Assembly (NCBI GenBank): GCA_007121695.1
Contig: SKKC01000334.1
Location: 1-6,935 of the forward strand
Reading direction: 5' to 3'
DNA: 6,935 nucleotides
DNA from: Spirochaetales bacterium
GTDB lineage: Bacteria > Spirochaetota > Spirochaetia > DSM-27196 > SKKC01
Below, piece after piece: positions 4,491 to 6,935 of the stretch (positions are counted from its first letter, which is position 1; every line of letters starts with the position of its first letter). Both the position numbers and the translations under genes were made by a program. The notes beneath the pieces were generated by a model, which saw only the letters and a list, made by a program, of their open reading frames with translations, was not told the DNA's origin and did not search any database.

Positions 4491-6304
4491 CGAAGGCTCT
4501 CCGACAGCTTCTCCAGTTCGCCGATTCTCTGTTCGAACACGGTCATTGCACGACGAATCGGTTCCGGACTCGACATATCAACACCAGCCACCTGCAGGGA
4601 TTCTATTGGAAACCGCGAACCTCCCGATTTCAGAAAGTTGAAGTACTCGCTGCGCTCACCGGCACTCCCTTCGAGAACCCGTTGACTGAGCGAGATCGCT
4701 GCGCTGATTCCTGTTGCATACTTGTAGACGTAGAATGCCCGGTAGAAATGCGGTATTCGAAGTCCCTCAAGATCGCTTTCCGGATCGATCGTGACGTCCG
4801 GCCCGAAATACTTCTCGAGAAGGCCCCGGTAGGTAGCTCGAAGGCTGTCGACCGTCAATGGTTGACCGGACTCGTTCATGGTGTGCGTCAGATGCTCGAA
4901 TTCAGCAAACATGGTCTGACGGAAGAGCGTCGCGAGGATATCGTCTATGTGTTTGTTAATGAGGTAGGCGCGCATACGGTCCTCGGTCGCGTGATCGAGC
5001 AGATACTTGAGCAGGAGCTGTTCGTTGAAGGTTGAGGCGACTTCGGCTTCGAAGATTGTGTAATCGTAGTGCGGGAACGGATTGCTCTGCGAGGAATACC
5101 ACGAGTGCATGCTATGACCGCCCTCGTGAGCGAGTGTAAAGACGTCCCTCAGAACATCTTCCTTGTAGTTCATAAGAATGTAGGGATCTCCCACGAAGCT
5201 GCCCGCACTGAACGCGCCGCTGCGTTTTCCCTTGTTTTCGTACTTGTCAACCCAACCGCCAAGCAGACCGTCCCGCAGGGTGTCGACATATTCGTCGCCG
5301 AGTGGCTTGAGCGCGTCGGAAATAACGTCCACCGCTTCGGTGTAGGTATGATTCGCCGAGACATCCGAGATGAGCGGAACATAGTTGTCGAACATCTGGT
5401 AGGCTTCACAGCCGAGGATGTTTTTTCGCAGCCGGTAATATCGGTGAAGCAGAGGAAGGTGCTCCGATACGGTCGCAATCAGGTTGTCGTACACCGCTTC
5501 GGGGACGTTGTCCGGGAACAGCGCTGCGGCACGACTGCTGTCGAAATTCCGAACGCGGGCCTGATACGTGTCGAGATGGACGCTTCCGGCATAGAGCGTT
5601 GCGATTGTGTTTTTGTGTGAATCGAATACTTTATAAAACTGCCGGTATGCCGCTTCCCGAATGGATCTGTTCGGATTCATGAGAAAGCTTGACAGCGAAG
5701 ACTGGCTCAGCGGTTTCGGGCCTTCAGGTGTATCGACCGTACCAAAATCGAAGTCCACGTCGGTAAGAGAGCTGAACGCTTTCTGGGCCGTCTGATTGGC
5801 CTCCATCTGCATCCCGAGTAACCGCTCTTCTGCTTCAGAAAGAATATGAGGTTTCATACGCAGTAGTCGCGACAGGTACACGGTGTAGTCTCTCAGGAGC
5901 GGATCACCCATGAACTGTTCGAGGGTAGCGGAATCTATGGCCTGTATTTCGGGATCCACGAAGCTGCGGGCGGTTGTTGCCGCCGACGCAGCCTGCATGA
6001 ATCGGGAGACGCGTTCCTGGTTGACCGAGTCACCCGCATCTTCGGAATAGCGCAGTTGTGCGTAGTAGCCGAGACGCTCGCCAAGGATTTCGAGGTCGGT
6101 CAGGTAACTCAGGCAGGCGTGCAGGGCTGAGGCTGAACTGCCAAGAGTGCCCTTGAACGTCGATATTTTCGATATTCGTGAGGTGAAATCTTCGAGTCCT
6201 TCTGACCACGCCTGGTCGGATTCAAAGAGTTTCGAAAGGTTCCACGTATCTTCTTTGGGTACTTCATTCCGGGACGGGATGGTGCTGGTCTGCTTCTGAT
6301 TCAT
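4487..6304 (-). CDS. pepF: Oligoendopeptidase F (M3 family zinc metallopeptidase)
   Basis: A 605-residue cytosolic zinc peptidase, the usual length for PepF, that cleaves short peptides (roughly 7 to 17 residues) during peptide turnover. The N-terminal part opens with 'EVPKEDTWNLSKLFESDQAW' (14-33), typical of the PepF N-terminal domain. The M3 catalytic domain carries the zinc motif HEGGH (393-397: ligands H393 and H397, catalytic E394), followed by 'FEAEVASTFNE' (418-428) with the third ligand probably E421. 'SGAFSAGSFVGDPYILMNY' (362-380) and 'IPHFYRAFYVYKYATG' further on match the substrate-binding C-terminal region. All key residues are present. No signal peptide is seen. The ATG at 6304 has GGAG (6316-6313) 8 bases upstream. 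The gene is first of a two-gene unit with the thioesterase and is transcribed from a promoter at 6340-6368, divergently from the pyrophosphatase gene. Confidence 0.96.
   Translation of the reverse strand: MNQKQTSTIPSRNEVPKEDTWNLSKLFESDQAWSEGLEDFTSRISKISTFKGTLGSSASALHACLSYLTDLEILGERLGYYAQLRYSEDAGDSVNQERVSRFMQAASAATTARSFVDPEIQAIDSATLEQFMGDPLLRDYTVYLSRLLRMKPHILSEAEERLLGMQMEANQTAQKAFSSLTDVDFDFGTVDTPEGPKPLSQSSLSSFLMNPNRSIREAAYRQFYKVFDSHKNTIATLYAGSVHLDTYQARVRNFDSSRAAALFPDNVPEAVYDNLIATVSEHLPLLHRYYRLRKNILGCEAYQMFDNYVPLISDVSANHTYTEAVDVISDALKPLGDEYVDTLRDGLLGGWVDKYENKGKRSGAFSAGSFVGDPYILMNYKEDVLRDVFTLAHEGGHSMHSWYSSQSNPFPHYDYTIFEAEVASTFNEQLLLKYLLDHATEDRMRAYLINKHIDDILATLFRQTMFAEFEHLTHTMNESGQPLTVDSLRATYRGLLEKYFGPDVTIDPESDLEGLRIPHFYRAFYVYKYATGISAAISLSQRVLEGSAGERSEYFNFLKSGGSRFPIESLQVAGVDMSSPEPIRRAMTVFEQRIGELEKLSESLR
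4497..4502 (-). promoter_or_regulatory. Ribosome binding site deciding the TTG start of the thioesterase
   Basis: On the - strand GGAGAG lies inside the last codons of pepF, with the GGAG core 8 bases before the TTG at 4490-4488. There is no ATG or GTG at the right place in this frame before the conserved 'WYETFEVGSFW' segment, so this site supports the TTG start and reinitiation by ribosomes finishing pepF. Confidence 0.65.
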
Positions 6305-6339
6305 GAGATATTCTCCAGTTTCTGCGCTGTTGTTGAGCC

Positions 6340-6368
6340 ATCCTATGATCTCGACCCAGAGGCGTCAA
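6340..6368 (-). promoter_or_regulatory. Promoter of the pepF-thioesterase unit
   Basis: On the - strand TTGACG (6368-6363) is followed at exactly 17 bases by TAGGAT (6345-6340), five and four of six matches to the sigma-70 consensus. Transcription would begin near 6333, giving a leader of about 28 bases that contains the pepF Shine-Dalgarno. Spacing and position are good; no experimental evidence is implied. Confidence 0.6.
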
Positions 6369-6378
6369 CCGCGATTCA

Positions 6379-6407
6379 TTGACGAAGCACTGTGAGCGTG
6401 CTACATA
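6379..6407 (+). promoter_or_regulatory. Probable promoter of the inorganic pyrophosphatase gene
   Basis: TTGACG (6379-6384) and TACATA (6402-6407) are spaced by 17 bases. The predicted start of transcription falls at about 6413-6414, that is on or next to the ATG, which would make the mRNA leaderless or nearly so. The -35 is 10 bases from the divergent pepF -35. The -10 matches at only three positions, so the call rests mainly on the -35 and the spacing. Confidence 0.45.
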
Positions 6408-6413
6408 CACGCT
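6395..6413. repeat. Perfect dyad around the pyrophosphatase -10 box (possible operator)
   Basis: AGCGTG (6395-6400) and CACGCT (6408-6413) are perfect inverted arms around the 7 bases CTACATA. The centre coincides with the proposed -10 box and the right arm abuts the ATG at 6414. A regulator bound here would block the promoter; alternatively, if transcription starts upstream, the mRNA could form a hairpin right before the start codon. Function is inferred from position only. Confidence 0.45.
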
Positions 6414-6935
6414 ATGAATCCTTGGCATGATGTAGAAGCAGATCGTATACGCCCGGAAAACTTCCTTGCGGTTATAGAGATCCCCAAAGGCAGTAAGAAA
6501 AAGTACGAACTCGACAAGACGACCGGGTTAATCCGCCTCGACCGGATCCTGTTCACGTCGACGCACTATCCTCAGAATTACGGCTTTATTCCGCGTACAC
6601 TGGCTGGCGATAACGATCCGCTTGACGTGCTGGTTCTGTGCTCGGAAACGCTGGATCCGCTTGCCATGGTGGAATGCTATCCCATTGGCGTCATAAAAAT
6701 GGTTGACGACAACGAGGTCGACGAGAAGATCATCGCGATTCCGTTCAAGGATCCGGTCTACTCAGGATATCGTGACATTTCCACGCTGCCACGCCACATT
6801 CTGGAAGAAATTTCTCACTTTTTCGAGGTGTACAAAAGTCTGGAACATTCCGACACGTCTGTAAAAATGAGCGTAAATCGCGACGTAGCAGCACAGATTA
6901 TCGAGGAAAGTCTTAAGGTATACGAAGAAACATTC
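6414..6935 (+). CDS. ppa: Inorganic pyrophosphatase, class I (3' end outside window)
   Basis: 174 residues are visible and the frame is still open at the window end. The enzyme hydrolyses pyrophosphate to two phosphates in the cytosol, pulling nucleic acid, protein and fatty acid activation reactions forward. Hallmarks of soluble class I PPase: 'AVIEIPKGSKKKYELDKTTG' (19-38), 'HYPQNYGFIPRT' (51-62), the signature DNDPLD (66-71) with metal-binding aspartates, and 'GVIKMVDDNEVDEKIIAI' (92-109) with D98/D103 and K105. The start 'MNPWHDVEADRIRPENF' is typical of the family in several bacterial phyla. The ATG at 6414 is the first start after an in-frame TGA at 6393, so it is secure, yet no Shine-Dalgarno precedes it. 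Probably only a few C-terminal residues are missing, judging by usual lengths near 180-210. It is divergent from pepF. Confidence 0.95.
   Translation, partial: MNPWHDVEADRIRPENFLAVIEIPKGSKKKYELDKTTGLIRLDRILFTSTHYPQNYGFIPRTLAGDNDPLDVLVLCSETLDPLAMVECYPIGVIKMVDDNEVDEKIIAIPFKDPVYSGYRDISTLPRHILEEISHFFEVYKSLEHSDTSVKMSVNRDVAAQIIEESLKVYEETF

Noticed and set aside
5069..5620. A 183-codon open frame on the + strand inside pepF
   Set aside because: It is antisense to the conserved catalytic part of pepF, including the HEGGH codons, and has no recognisable domain or ribosome site.
6305..6316. A short stem (GAGA-ATA-TCTC) partly covering the pepF Shine-Dalgarno, resembling an RNA thermometer
   Set aside because: Only four base pairs with a three-base loop; too unstable to claim control of translation.
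1..6935. Search for a CRISPR array, insertion sequence, phage genes, toxin-antitoxin pair or defence cluster
   Set aside because: No regularly spaced repeats, transposase, integrase or terminal repeats were seen; the tRNA gene is not flanked by an integrase or an evident attachment-site duplication. All long open frames are explained by common chromosomal families.

Overview
The window holds seven protein genes, one tRNA gene and several well-formed control sites. The genome looks like a free-living bacterium of roughly balanced GC content. Strong Shine-Dalgarno motifs, TTGACA/TTGACG -35 boxes and hairpin-plus-T-tract terminators are all ordinary bacterial features. The gene mix (class I pyrophosphatase starting MNPWHDV, PepF-type oligoendopeptidase, FatA/B-like acyl-ACP thioesterase, secreted DUF4168 protein) would suit a spirochaete of the Spirochaeta group. 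That placement is a low-confidence inference from family resemblance.

Layout. Positions 1-228 carry the C-terminal end of a YceI-like protein on the + strand. It converges on a two-gene ABC exporter unit on the - strand: ATPase 1284-2168, ABC-2 permease 242-1264. Divergent from the exporter, on the + strand, is a small DMT/YdcZ-type membrane protein (2215-2769). A compact tRNA-Leu(GAG) unit follows on the - strand with its own promoter (2946-2975) and terminator (2804-2834). Next on the - strand are a secreted DUF4168 protein (3046-3570) with terminator and probable promoter, then a thioesterase gene (3723-4490) whose TTG start overlaps the stop codon of the upstream oligoendopeptidase F gene (4487-6304). 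At the right edge an inorganic pyrophosphatase gene (6414 to the window end) is read divergently from pepF.

How the parts work together. The ATPase and permease should form one exporter of unknown substrate. PepF and the thioesterase are probably co-transcribed and translationally coupled, joining cytosolic peptide breakdown with release of fatty acids from acyl carrier protein. The reason for that pairing is not evident from the sequence. PepF and pyrophosphatase share a 109-bp divergent promoter region with back-to-back -35 boxes. The pyrophosphatase side has a perfect 6-bp dyad around its likely -10 box, immediately before the ATG, and no Shine-Dalgarno.

I found no mobile element, CRISPR array, phage gene, defence island or other clearly undescribed system. 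The best leads are regulatory: the pyrophosphatase promoter dyad, the dyad upstream of the DUF4168 gene, and the pepF-thioesterase coupling. The longest stretches without a protein gene are the 276 bases at 2770-3045, filled by the tRNA unit and a terminator, and the 152 bases at 3571-3722, holding a promoter and dyads. No gene-free stretch exceeds 300 bases.
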